Origin: Burkholderia gladioli | GTDB lineage: Bacteria; Pseudomonadota; Gammaproteobacteria; Burkholderiales; Burkholderiaceae | Reading direction: 5' to 3' | Assembly (NCBI RefSeq): GCF_000959725.1 | Contig: NZ_CP009321.1 | Coordinates: 124,001-188,000, forward strand | Length of the DNA: 64,000 nt | In this document: positions 1-7,988 of the stretch, piece after piece | Layout: every line of letters begins with the position of its first letter | How positions within the stretch are numbered: position 1 is the first letter of the stretch | The notes under the pieces: model-generated | Database searches by the model: none | The model's input: the letters and a program-made list of their open reading frames with translations, nothing else | Told to the model about the DNA's origin: nothing | Made by a program: the position numbers and the translations under genes

Positions 1-783
1 ATTCTTCGCCTTCGCCGGGATGAGCAAGCTGTCCATGAACAGCCGGACGCCTTCGCGCGGGTAGACGAACTTGACCGATGGCAGCGCCTTTTCGGCACGC
101 ACCGCGGCGCCGTTCCAGATCTGTTGGACGATGACCTGCTTCGATGCCATCCGATCGACTGGGCCGTCATTGCTATAGAGCTTGACCGCAGGCTTCTGCT
201 GTTTGAGCACTGCGAGGACCCGCTTCGCGTCCCCCGGGTTCTCCGTGCATTCGTCCTGCCCCAGGAACCAGCTCGCGGCCATGTAAAGCTCCTCCTGGAC
301 ATCGAGGTCGGCCACCTCCCCTCGCAAGCTCGCGGGCGGGTTGAAGAACGGTCCCCAGGAATCGTCGAGGTGGCCGCCCGGGACACGCGCACTGTCGTAG
401 GCATAGCCGGTCAGTACGATCGTATAGGGCATGGCATAGTCGCGGTTCTTGTCGAACGAAGGATGTTGATATTCCGGCCGGATGTTCGAGACGTTCGGCA
501 GCTTGGTCTTATCCAGCCGTGTCAGCAGCCCGTCCTTAGCCAGGATCGGAACGTAGTAGTCGCCGGCGACCACTACGTCATAGGTTCCGCCACCGGCCTG
601 CAGCTTCGTCAGCAGGCTTGCGTCGCTGTCGTAGGTGTCGAGGGTCGTCTTGATCCCCGTTTCCTTCTGGAACTTTTGAAGCAACGCCGGGGGGAAATAG
701 TCCGGCCAATTACCAATGTGCAGCTCTGCGGCCTGCAGAGGGAGCGAGATCGCGATCAGCGTCGCCAGCAGTGTCGTTTTCAC
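1..783 (-). CDS. Extracellular substrate-binding protein of a polyamine-type ABC transporter (partial, C-terminus beyond window)
   Basis: Periplasmic binding protein of the PotD/PotF type, which captures spermidine, putrescine or a related cation and delivers it to the membrane permease. It starts at a GTG preceded by AGGAGG. Its first ~17 residues form a signal peptide (MKTTLLATLIAISLPLQA), followed by LHIGNWPDYFPP and a TYDSDASLLTKLQAG stretch typical of the family. Reading stays open for 261 codons to the window edge, so the C-terminus is missing. The GTG overlaps the TGA of the upstream permease gene (GTGA), indicating translational coupling. The ATPase subunit is not visible and is probably further downstream, outside the window. 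The substrate is inferred from family only. Confidence 0.85.
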   Translation of the reverse strand, partial: MKTTLLATLIAISLPLQAAELHIGNWPDYFPPALLQKFQKETGIKTTLDTYDSDASLLTKLQAGGGTYDVVVAGDYYVPILAKDGLLTRLDKTKLPNVSNIRPEYQHPSFDKNRDYAMPYTIVLTGYAYDSARVPGGHLDDSWGPFFNPPASLRGEVADLDVQEELYMAASWFLGQDECTENPGDAKRVLAVLKQQKPAVKLYSNDGPVDRMASKQVIVQQIWNGAAVRAEKALPSVKFVYPREGVRLFMDSLLIPAKAKN

Positions 784-2492
784 AGTCGGCCTCCTGCGAA
801 CGTTTCCCAGTTCGGACCGAATGTCTCCGCACGGCGAGTTGCTTCGCCTCCCGGGATCTTGACCTGCGCGAGCCAGTATCCGGCCGCGACGATACCGCAT
901 GTCGCGATCGCCAGAAGCGTGGACGCGGCGTTGATTTCCGTTGTCATCTCAAGCTTAAGCATGCTGTAAATGTAAGTAGGCAGCGTGGTTCCCCCCACGC
1001 CGGACAAAAAATACGACGTCACGAAGTCATCGAGCGAAGTGATGAAGGACAGCATTACCGCCGACGCGATGCCCGGTGCGACACACGGCACCACGATGCG
1101 AGCCAGCACCTGGGACGGCGAGGCACCTAGGCCCTTCGCGGCATCCAATACCGCGTCATCGATGGCCTCCATACTGGCTCGAATCGGGATGAAGGCTACG
1201 GGTAGGCAGAAGACCACGTGCGCGAACAGGACCACGCCGAATCCAAGGTCGATCGACAGCGCGGCGAAGCCAAGCAGTGTCGACACGGCCAGGACAATTT
1301 CCGGCGCCACCAGCGGGACGTGGATCAGCGCGCTCAATGCAGACGCTCTCGCTCCTTGGGTGGCTTTCGATCGAATCGCCCACGCAGCCGACAATGCCAG
1401 GACAACCGTGATCAGCGAGGTGAGGACCGCGAGCTGAATCGAATTCCACGTGGCGCTTAGCAGCGCCGAGTTCGACATCAAATCCCGATACGCGTGCAGC
1501 GAGAACCCCGTCCAGATCAGCGCCGACTTGCCGAGATTGAAGCTCATGACCACCACCGCGACGATCGGCAGATAGAGAAACAGCAGCGCTGCCGCACCCA
1601 CCAGCCCGGCGCCGCGAAACTTGGTCGGCACGCCCAGCTCACCCGATCCCGGGCCGCCTGGACGGCGAGAGCGCGCTGCCCAAGCAACCAGCAGCGAGAA
1701 TGCCAGGACGACAATCGCGAGTGCAGCGCCCTTGGGCCAATCTCGGTTGGGGCCGAAGGCCAGTTGGATAAGGTTGCCGACCATCATCGATTTCGCACCA
1801 CCCAGCAAATCCGACACGACATACGACCCGAAGGCCGGGATAAAGGTGAGGCCGATGCCGGCTCGAATGCCCGGCATACTGGCGGGCACCACCAGTCGAG
1901 TCAGCACCGCCCACTTCGACGCGCCAAGGCTAGTTCCGGCATCTACCGTCTCCCAGTCCAGGCGCCGCAACACCGAGTAGATCGGGAAAATCATGAAGGG
2001 GATGAACACGTTGGTGAGGCCAAGTACCGTCGCCCAATCGGTATAGAGGATGCCTAATGCGCCCTCGACGCCGAGCCCGTTCAGGAGCCGATTCACGAGC
2101 CCGTGGTCCGCGATCAGCAGCATCCAGCCATAACAGCGCACGACAAGGCTCACCAGGAACGGCACGATCAGTAGCAACAGGCAAAGCCGTTGATATCGCG
2201 TCCGCAAACCCACGACCCAGAGTGCGGTCGGAAACGCGACGAGCAGGCAGGTCGCGGAGGTCAGCACCGCGAACCAGACCGATCGGGCGAATATCCGTGC
2301 GTATCCCGCCTGCCAAACCCACTGGCCATCGAAATCCTGGTCGAACAGCAAGCGGGCGTAGGCCGACCACGAGTGCGCGTGCCAGTCGACCCCACCGAAA
2401 TCAAGCGGCAGGCACGACGACACGAATCCAATGATCGCGATCGGGTATAGCACGCCCGTACCGATTACGAGCCACACTGCGGTCCTTCCCAT
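780..2492 (-). CDS. Fused ABC transporter permease (PotB-PotC-like, two permease halves in one chain)
   Basis: Inner-membrane permease of a polyamine-type ABC importer. In most members of this family the two permease subunits are separate proteins of ~280 residues. Here one 570-residue chain carries both. Each half has its own EAA loop that docks the ATPase: DAGTSLGASKWAVLTRLVVP in the first half and DAAKGLGASPSQVLARIVVP in the second. About 12 hydrophobic segments are visible. The ATG at 2490-2492 follows GGAGAG. It is the first gene of a minus-strand operon and overlaps the binding-protein gene by 4 bases. A natural fusion is more likely than a sequencing error because the linker between halves is open and plausible. 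Confidence 0.9.
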   Translation of the reverse strand: MGRTAVWLVIGTGVLYPIAIIGFVSSCLPLDFGGVDWHAHSWSAYARLLFDQDFDGQWVWQAGYARIFARSVWFAVLTSATCLLVAFPTALWVVGLRTRYQRLCLLLLIVPFLVSLVVRCYGWMLLIADHGLVNRLLNGLGVEGALGILYTDWATVLGLTNVFIPFMIFPIYSVLRRLDWETVDAGTSLGASKWAVLTRLVVPASMPGIRAGIGLTFIPAFGSYVVSDLLGGAKSMMVGNLIQLAFGPNRDWPKGAALAIVVLAFSLLVAWAARSRRPGGPGSGELGVPTKFRGAGLVGAAALLFLYLPIVAVVVMSFNLGKSALIWTGFSLHAYRDLMSNSALLSATWNSIQLAVLTSLITVVLALSAAWAIRSKATQGARASALSALIHVPLVAPEIVLAVSTLLGFAALSIDLGFGVVLFAHVVFCLPVAFIPIRASMEAIDDAVLDAAKGLGASPSQVLARIVVPCVAPGIASAVMLSFITSLDDFVTSYFLSGVGGTTLPTYIYSMLKLEMTTEINAASTLLAIATCGIVAAGYWLAQVKIPGGEATRRAETFGPNWETFAGGRL

Positions 2493-2985
2493 AGAAAATC
2501 GAATCTCTCCGTTCGATCAAAACCGAATGCCATTTCGGCAGTTCTTTTCGTTATTGTGTCGACGACCCGAAGACACGAAGGCATTCTTAGCGAACGGCCT
2601 TCACACTTCAACCATGCAACCCAGACAAATTACGCCAAGGCTTCCGCTGTCTGCCGGCAGCCCGCCGTGCTAGTTGCAGCATGCTCCTGACCAGACTATC
2701 TCCTACCGGGAAACAAAGGTTGAAAATATCAGACAATCGATACGTAGTCGGTCACTTTGTCCACCTATCGCAATCAACGATCTCCCCATTTATTTGCATG
2801 CAGCAAACGATGGCCGACCCCGCGCCACGATTTTTCCACGCGTCATTTTGATATTCGCTTGGGCGACTACACAATTCGCGCCAACTAAGATAATCTTATC
2901 TCGAATGGGCGCAGAAATATCTCCTTAAATCATCACTGAAACTAAGGTGATACTGTCATTTTCTACAGGCAAACCTGACGCATTT
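2493..2985. other. Divergent intergenic region between transporter operon and GNAT gene
   Basis: About 490 bases separate the minus-strand transporter operon from the plus-strand GNAT gene. The right half (about 2700-2950) is clearly more AT-rich than its flanks, as expected for a divergent promoter region. Short open frames here lack ribosome binding sites and family resemblance. I saw no clear hairpin or operator. Confidence 0.5.
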
Positions 2986-3462
2986 ATGGCAAATCTCGAC
3001 ACCGAAAACTTCTTGATCCGGCGAATCGTCCCAAGCGACATCGGCGACTACTACGACATTCGATTCTCGGTCACTGAAAACCGCATCCATCCTCACCAGA
3101 TACACCTGCTGCAGCGCGAAGTCGTCTTGGAGAACATCAACTCTTCAGGCGGGGCAATTTGCATCGATCGACGTTCAGGTGTTGCGGCAGGCGCAATGAT
3201 GATTCTGATTACCTCGAAACCGATGATATCAGCGCTCTTCGTTCGCCCGGAATACCAGCGTCTGGGGATCGGCAAGGCATTGCTGGACCGCGCGATCGAA
3301 ATGAGCCGTGCAGCTGGCGTGGACGTCCTTACGCTCGTCACGGATCCGGGCTCCCGAGCCGACACGTTCTATCAACGGCAGGGATGGACGCGGGGCGGTC
3401 TGGACGAGTACGGCACCCAGGTCATCTTCACCAAACGCATCTTGGACGGGCGCGATGACTAG
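2986..3462 (+). CDS. GNAT-family N-acetyltransferase
   Basis: Predicted acetyl-CoA-dependent N-acetyltransferase of about 158 residues, a normal length for GNAT. The acetyl-CoA binding motif A is visible as ALFVRPEYQRLGIGKALLDR, which contains the RxxGxGK signature. The C-terminal half ends in a FYQRQGW segment (compare FYEKxGF in the family). I chose the ATG at 2986 because it begins a typical GNAT first strand. An in-frame GTG at 2947 would add 13 residues of no family character. The stop overlaps the start of the AraC gene by 8 bases, so the two are probably co-transcribed. Lying beside a polyamine-type importer, it may acetylate an amine, but that is inference. Confidence 0.8.
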   Translation: MANLDTENFLIRRIVPSDIGDYYDIRFSVTENRIHPHQIHLLQREVVLENINSSGGAICIDRRSGVAAGAMMILITSKPMISALFVRPEYQRLGIGKALLDRAIEMSRAAGVDVLTLVTDPGSRADTFYQRQGWTRGGLDEYGTQVIFTKRILDGRDD

Positions 3463-4489
3463 GCGGCCGACTCTCGGGGCCGACCTTGCTAGCATGCGAC
3501 CCGCGCCGCTTCACACGGCCATCATCGCGATCCGGCTTCTCCAAAAGCGCGGTGTCCCGGTCTCGGATCTCATTGCGGAGAGTGGCATCACGGAAAGCGA
3601 CCTGAGCCGGCCGGACATGATCATTTCGCACGAGCAAGAGATGATCGTCTTCGCGAATGCGCAGCGGCTCACCGGGACGGACATCACCGGCGCGCTGATC
3701 GGCAAGGCAATACCGATCACGGCGTACGGCGTGCGCGGACACGCCATGCTCGTCGCCCCGACCCTCCGCGCGGCCATGAGCCTTGGTTTTTCGCACCCTC
3801 TGTTGGCAATCTCCTACTTCAAGATTTCGTTTCATGAGATTGGAAGCGACGCGGTCTTCCTGCTGGACGGCTATGCCTACCGTCAGGACCTCAGGGTATT
3901 TTCGTCTTTGATGTGCCTCGCCGCGGTGCAGCGGGAGATACTCGATTCCACCCGAGCTCCGGTGGAGTTCATCCGGGCTGAGTTCGACTTTCCACAACCG
4001 GACGATCACGAGGAATTGACGCGGATTCTGGGCTGCCCGATCGTGTTCAATGCCCAATCCACCTCGCTGTCGATTCCCAAGCATTACCTTGACACCGAGC
4101 TCCCCTTTCATCACGAGATCGAGTTCGAAATTGCCCGGGGGGAGTGTGCCAGGCAAGAGCCGATGATGGCGGCCTGGCAGCCGGAGCATATCGTTACCCG
4201 GGCGCTGCAAACGCTCCATCGTCTCGATGGGCGACTCGACGCTCACGGACTCGCTGCGGAGCTGGGCATGTCCCTGCGGTCAATGCAAAGGGAACTCAGC
4301 CACGCAGGCCTCAGCTTCCGAACGCTGCTCGACCAAGTGCGGCTCGCGCGCGCACTGGATCCGCTGTTTCAATCGGGGAAGTTTGGCCCGGAGGCTCACT
4401 CCAAGATGTTCGGCTACTCGACCAAGTTCGCGTTCGAGCGCGCTAAGGATCGGTGGACCGCGAAGAGCAAAAGCAAGATCAGTGGCTAG
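3455..4489 (+). CDS. AraC-family transcriptional regulator
   Basis: DNA-binding regulator of about 344 residues. The N-terminal ~230 residues match the arabinose-binding-like sensor domain of the OruR/ArgR type of AraC regulator. The C-terminus has the two helix-turn-helix units: AHGLAAELGMSLRSMQREL, then a degenerate second unit ending GYSTKFAFERAKDRW. The ATG at 3455 overlaps the end of the acetyltransferase gene and suggests coupling; an internal ATG at 3494 is an alternative. It probably controls the divergent transporter operon or the acetyltransferase, inferred from position only. The second HTH is less canonical than usual (FAFERAKDRW where SAFSRAFKRW is typical). Confidence 0.88.
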   Translation: MTRRPTLGADLASMRPAPLHTAIIAIRLLQKRGVPVSDLIAESGITESDLSRPDMIISHEQEMIVFANAQRLTGTDITGALIGKAIPITAYGVRGHAMLVAPTLRAAMSLGFSHPLLAISYFKISFHEIGSDAVFLLDGYAYRQDLRVFSSLMCLAAVQREILDSTRAPVEFIRAEFDFPQPDDHEELTRILGCPIVFNAQSTSLSIPKHYLDTELPFHHEIEFEIARGECARQEPMMAAWQPEHIVTRALQTLHRLDGRLDAHGLAAELGMSLRSMQRELSHAGLSFRTLLDQVRLARALDPLFQSGKFGPEAHSKMFGYSTKFAFERAKDRWTAKSKSKISG

Positions 4490-4907
4490 CCGCCTTTCGA
4501 TCGGTTGTCCTCCCGATTTTTTACCGAGATTTCCTGCTCGGGGCAGTCCTCTTTGGCCTGACCTGACCCGCGGCCTCGACGACATCGCGCACTTTGTCTT
4601 CGGCATATGGCATCAGGCGTGCCCCCGCAGTCGCAACCCCAAGTCGACCCGCTCTCGGCCGGCGGCCACCCATTGCGGCTTGACGGCTGCATGCTTCCCG
4701 ATCCCGCTGAACCTGCTCGACGCATTCGGCCGCTGTGCGCTCGCTGATACGGTGCGAGCAGACGAAAAAAAGCCCTTCGCAAAGGAAGGGCCAAGCCTTG
4801 CCTACCGCCACAGGGGCCTGCGGTGCTACCGGTAGGCCGGTCGCGACGCGGTCGTCGAACCGCGTCGCTCCGAGGGACAGAAGCGCACGGTGAGAGCGAC
4901 GCGCAAA
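4490..4907. other. Intergenic region, no gene recognised
   Basis: Between the AraC gene and the Arc-like gene there is no frame with a ribosome binding site and family resemblance. The long minus-strand open frame here reflects GC-rich codon structure rather than a gene. The only feature I can support is the terminator-like hairpin at 4764-4791. Confidence 0.5.
4764..4791 (-). terminator. Rho-independent terminator-like hairpin (minus strand)
   Basis: A perfect 7-bp stem GCCCTTC / GAAGGGC with a 6-base loop, followed on the minus strand by a run of seven or more T. No minus-strand gene was recognised immediately upstream, so it may be a relic or may block antisense transcription. Confidence 0.6.
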
Positions 4908-4952
4908 TGTCACTACGACTGTCACTATACGATTTCCGCGCTCGTAGTGTCA
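4908..4952. promoter_or_regulatory. Probable operator for the Arc-like repressor
   Basis: Three copies of a TGTCACTA-type half-site lie just before the Arc-like gene. Two are direct repeats starting at 4908 and 4920 (12 bp apart) and one is inverted at 4942-4952 (TCGTAGTGTCA). Ribbon-helix-helix proteins often repress themselves by binding such repeated half-sites upstream of their own gene. A TATACGAT sequence inside the array could serve as a -10 box. Binding is inferred. Confidence 0.5.
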
Positions 4953-4962
4953 AATCCGGCGC

Positions 4963-5286
4963 ATGGAAGACACACACCGTTCGCAATACCGGCTCCCCTG
5001 GTCCCTCTATGAACAGCTGAAGGCCTCGGCTGAAGCACAACGCCGATCGATCAATGCAGAAATCGTCAACCGCCTGACGATCAGCATTGCGCAGAGCGAG
5101 CAATACGACCAGCAAGTGAGGGCCGCCAAGCAACGACACAAAGCCGGCGGGCACCCGGTCGCTGAGCCGGTGCCGTCGGTCGAACAGATCCTGGCCGTGC
5201 TACGCATCGCTTTCGGGCCAAACATGTTCAACGAAACCGAGTTGCTGTCTGCCGCCGCCCGCATAGAGGCGACGATGCAGAGGTAA
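4963..5286 (+). CDS. Arc-like ribbon-helix-helix DNA-binding protein
   Basis: Small repressor of 107 residues. Residues ~8-38 (SQYRLPWSLYEQLKASAEAQ, then RRSINAEIVNRL) match the Arc DNA-binding domain: a beta strand with RLP, then two helices and the SINAEIVNRL core. The remaining ~65 residues are not recognised and could mediate oligomerisation. No strong Shine-Dalgarno is present before the ATG. Half-site repeats lie immediately upstream and a good terminator immediately downstream, so the gene looks like an autonomous single-gene unit. Such genes are frequent on phages and plasmids. Confidence 0.8.
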   Translation: MEDTHRSQYRLPWSLYEQLKASAEAQRRSINAEIVNRLTISIAQSEQYDQQVRAAKQRHKAGGHPVAEPVPSVEQILAVLRIAFGPNMFNETELLSAAARIEATMQR

Positions 5287-5307
5287 CAGCCCCTGCTCTC
5301 AAAACGA

Positions 5308-5330
5308 AAGCCCGCCGAAGCGGGCTTTTT
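5308..5330 (+). terminator. Rho-independent terminator after the Arc-like gene
   Basis: An 8-bp perfect stem AAGCCCGC / GCGGGCTT around a CGAA loop, followed by TTTTT, located ~20 bases after the Arc-like stop codon. Confidence 0.85.
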
Positions 5331-5609
5331 CATTTCGCGAGACCGTAGGGCGCAATGGCGGGCTCGCCTAGGGTACATGAGCAGCGGCGCGCGCCGCGCT
5401 ATACCGAGCGGCCGGCATATGCTTGGGTCTGGCCATCGGTCCCGCTACGCGCCGCTGATTCCGCTGCCTACAGGAAGTCCGGCTCAAGTCGATAAACACC
5501 ATGGGTTACACGCACCAGCCCTCTCCGAATGCCTGTCCGCCGCAGTTCGAGTCGGCTCGGTCAGCGGACGGTCCGCTGGCTCGACCCAACCTATCGCATG
5601 GAGACCAGA

Positions 5610-6497
5610 ATGCAGAAACCCGAAGACGCGCTTCGCCAGTCTCGCCCGTTGCGCAGCCCCGAGCAGATTGGCGCTGACACGACGCCCTCGTATTTGCCGA
5701 TGCCGGCTCCCCTTGTTGCGCCCATTAAAGCGAAAATCCTCCTCGCCGCTGAGTGTTCGCGCAACGGAATCATCTATCGGCCCGTGGCCGAGGCGCAGGA
5801 ATTCCGCCATGTGAATTGGCTGCTCAACCGCCGCGACTATCAGGTGGGATATTTCGACGTCCCGCTGACGTCGATTGTCTCGCTCGAGCACAAACAGATG
5901 GCACCCAACGCGTCCACCTGGCGCGAGTTGTTCGGTGGCCTGGTGTGCAGCGACTGGGACGGGCGCGCTTTGGCCTACTTTGAATCCGAGATTGGCGCAA
6001 AACCCTTCCCGGCGACGGGGGCGAACGGCGCGCTCGAACTGTACGCACGCGGTGGCGCCGTGCAATGCACAAACGGCCATCATCGCCTAATCGCTGCCGT
6101 GGTCTGGCTGGCATCTCGCTTCGGGGATACGGCGGAACTGCGCAAGGTGCGCGTCGGGTACACAACGGTACCCAGGCAGGTCCTGCAGCTAATTTCGACA
6201 GGGGTGCAGCAAGGCAAGCGCGTCGACATCGCGGAAATCGATGACGGCGCGCTTATTCGCGTGAGTACCGCACGCACCGCCGAGTTCTGGCGTAAGACCG
6301 GCGAGGACTTAGAGCCGCATCGGGTCCAGCGAGGGCTCGCAGAATGGTATCGGCGTCGCAAGAACCCGGCAGACGACGAAGAATTCGGGCTACGATGGTT
6401 TAACGTCCCGTCGTCCCTCATCGCCGCGGTAGCCGATGACGCCTGGCTGTGCGAGCAGTTGGCCCGGCCGCGCTACACCGATAAGCCCACCCACTGA
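5610..6497 (+). CDS. Hypothetical protein with ParB/Srx-like NGHHR motif
   Basis: A 295-residue protein I do not recognise in full. A segment near the middle reads GGAVQCTNGHHRLIAAVVWL. It resembles the GxHR core of the ParB/sulfiredoxin nucleotide-binding fold (G-x-H-R followed by a hydrophobic helix). I chose the ATG at 5610 because GGAGA lies six bases upstream; an ATG at 5598 and a more distal start are weaker. It stands alone, between the Arc-like gene and the left end of the Tn7-like transposon. A regulatory or nuclease-like function is possible, but no activity can be assigned. Confidence 0.55.
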   Translation: MQKPEDALRQSRPLRSPEQIGADTTPSYLPMPAPLVAPIKAKILLAAECSRNGIIYRPVAEAQEFRHVNWLLNRRDYQVGYFDVPLTSIVSLEHKQMAPNASTWRELFGGLVCSDWDGRALAYFESEIGAKPFPATGANGALELYARGGAVQCTNGHHRLIAAVVWLASRFGDTAELRKVRVGYTTVPRQVLQLISTGVQQGKRVDIAEIDDGALIRVSTARTAEFWRKTGEDLEPHRVQRGLAEWYRRRKNPADDEEFGLRWFNVPSSLIAAVADDAWLCEQLARPRYTDKPTH

Positions 6498-6548
6498 AGA
6501 GCCGAAGGTCGGCTAGGCGCCGACCGAAGCTTGCGTGGCGTAGACCAA

Positions 6549-6664
6549 ATTAAAATTGTCACCGTTTGCGAAGTAAAGATGTCACTTCGCTGCCTCGCGC
6601 CGGCGATGAAGGACGAAACCGTCGTGAAATCACGACGTTGCACGTCGCGAATTAAAGTTGTCAC
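6549..6664 (+). repeat. Left-end transposase-binding repeats of the Tn7-like element
   Basis: Three plus-oriented copies of a shared motif: ATTAAAATTGTCACC at 6549, AAGTAAAGATGTCACTTCGC at 6571, and ATTAAAGTTGTCACT at 6651. Their GTCA cores are 23 and 78 bases apart. The same motif recurs in inverted orientation at 23888-23956, upstream of tnsA. Spaced TnsB sites of this kind define Tn7-like ends. Confidence 0.65.
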
Positions 6665-6929
6665 TGGCCGCGGCTTTGCGAAGCCCAGTGTCAACTCCCC
6701 GTAGTGCCGTTGCAGCGCTGACAGCCCCCGTCACGCGCTGGATCAAATCTGAGTTTGATCCTTCCAATGTAGCGTTAAGATAAGAAAACTTACCCTCCCA
6801 GCGGCAAGGAAAAAGTCCGTTGCCGATGGCCATAGCGCGGTCGGGCGAGGCACATTACGCCCCTGGGAAGACGGAGCCGCCGTTAAGCGACCCTAGGTCA
6901 GTTGGCTCTTCCAGTACTACCCGGAGCGC

Positions 6930-7988
6930 TTACCCCTCATCGGGCACAATCTGCAATCGGCCACCCTTCTCGATCACTTCGCGACGCATCGAGAACAGCC
7001 GGCCGCATCCCGCACACGACCAGTGTCCGCTCTCTGTTCGCTGCGCGCTGCCTGTCCGGCCGCAATACGGGCAAGGCGTCGTCTCGGTGGGCTCCACCCC
7101 CAGTCGAATCCGATCCGACAAGCTCCCGCCCGGCTCCAGTTGGTCTGCGAAGTCGACAAACATCTGGCGCCATTTGCGCGCCAGCGCGGGGCTGATCACG
7201 ACAATGTCCGAGACCTGCATGAACGACAGGGGCAACGCCAGGTGTCGAATGAACAACCGCATGCGCTCGAGCGAGGTGGCCTTCGTGTTGAGGAACGGCG
7301 TGCCGCGGCGCCGAGTGAACTTCGTCCCGCAGTTCGCGCATTTGAAACGCGGAAAGGCGCCCGGCATATGTTCGTCGAAGCGCGTCGCGCGACTGCCGCA
7401 GTCTACGCAACTCGGCGCCTGGTGGCTCATCGAGTTCAGTTCGTCAAACTCGCTCGTCAGACGCCCCGTCAACGCGAGATCCTCGCGCGCGCCGATCTCC
7501 TCGAAGGCCAGCGGCATGGCAACGATTTCGGTCGGTCGCCCGCCGAGCCGAATCCGTCGCTCCCAAGTGCCGCTCGGATCGAGCCGTCGCAACCACGCGC
7601 GCCAGTCCCTCACACGCTGCCCGATATCAGACGGCAGGCTTCCCAGCCGTTCACCCGCCTCGACGCAGGAAAGCGGTTGCGAAAGCAGCGACACGAACAG
7701 ATCGAGCTTCTTGAGATGCTTCTCGCCGAGTGGTGTGCCGGCGGTGCGGCCGAATACGCGATGGCACGCCTGGCACTCGAACATCGGCAGCCTGCCGCTC
7801 TGGCGCGTCCTAACTCCCTCGTTGGTAATGTGCGTACCACCGCAGCGCGGGCAACGCGGACGCGGTTCGTGGCTGGCCGACAGGACAGTCGCGATATGCG
7901 CGTTCAGGAACGCGGTCAGCTCCTTGTCTTCGCCCGTGTCGTCGGGATGGCGAAGTGTCGGGCGACTTGAACTCGCGCGCGTTCTCAT
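6930..7988 (-). CDS. DUF746-type zinc-ribbon protein coupled to bcpB
   Basis: A 352-residue protein with three CxxC...CxxC zinc ribbons: C46/C49-C72/C75, C194/C197-C217/C220 and C306/C309-C325/C328. The first two ribbons head an internal duplication in which CxxC, GTP, a leucine-rich stretch and PLS recur in the same order. This resembles DUF746, a short domain described from transposon-borne genes. The ATG (7986-7988) overlaps the bcpB stop as TGATG, so it is the last gene of the CDI operon. Zinc ribbons suggest nucleic-acid or protein binding; regulation of the operon or a transposition accessory role are both possible. No catalytic motif is seen. Confidence 0.65.
   Translation of the reverse strand: MRTRASSSRPTLRHPDDTGEDKELTAFLNAHIATVLSASHEPRPRCPRCGGTHITNEGVRTRQSGRLPMFECQACHRVFGRTAGTPLGEKHLKKLDLFVSLLSQPLSCVEAGERLGSLPSDIGQRVRDWRAWLRRLDPSGTWERRIRLGGRPTEIVAMPLAFEEIGAREDLALTGRLTSEFDELNSMSHQAPSCVDCGSRATRFDEHMPGAFPRFKCANCGTKFTRRRGTPFLNTKATSLERMRLFIRHLALPLSFMQVSDIVVISPALARKWRQMFVDFADQLEPGGSLSDRIRLGVEPTETTPCPYCGRTGSAQRTESGHWSCAGCGRLFSMRREVIEKGGRLQIVPDEG

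Noticed and set aside
4486..5154. 222-codon minus-strand frame
   Set aside because: It overlaps the Arc-like gene and its operator, has no ribosome binding site and is not protein-like.
6740..6761. Perfect 8-bp hairpin GGATCAAA/TTTGATCC
   Set aside because: No T run follows on either strand, so it is not a terminator. No gene ends nearby in a suitable direction except DUF746, whose stop is ~170 bases away. Left as an unexplained palindrome.
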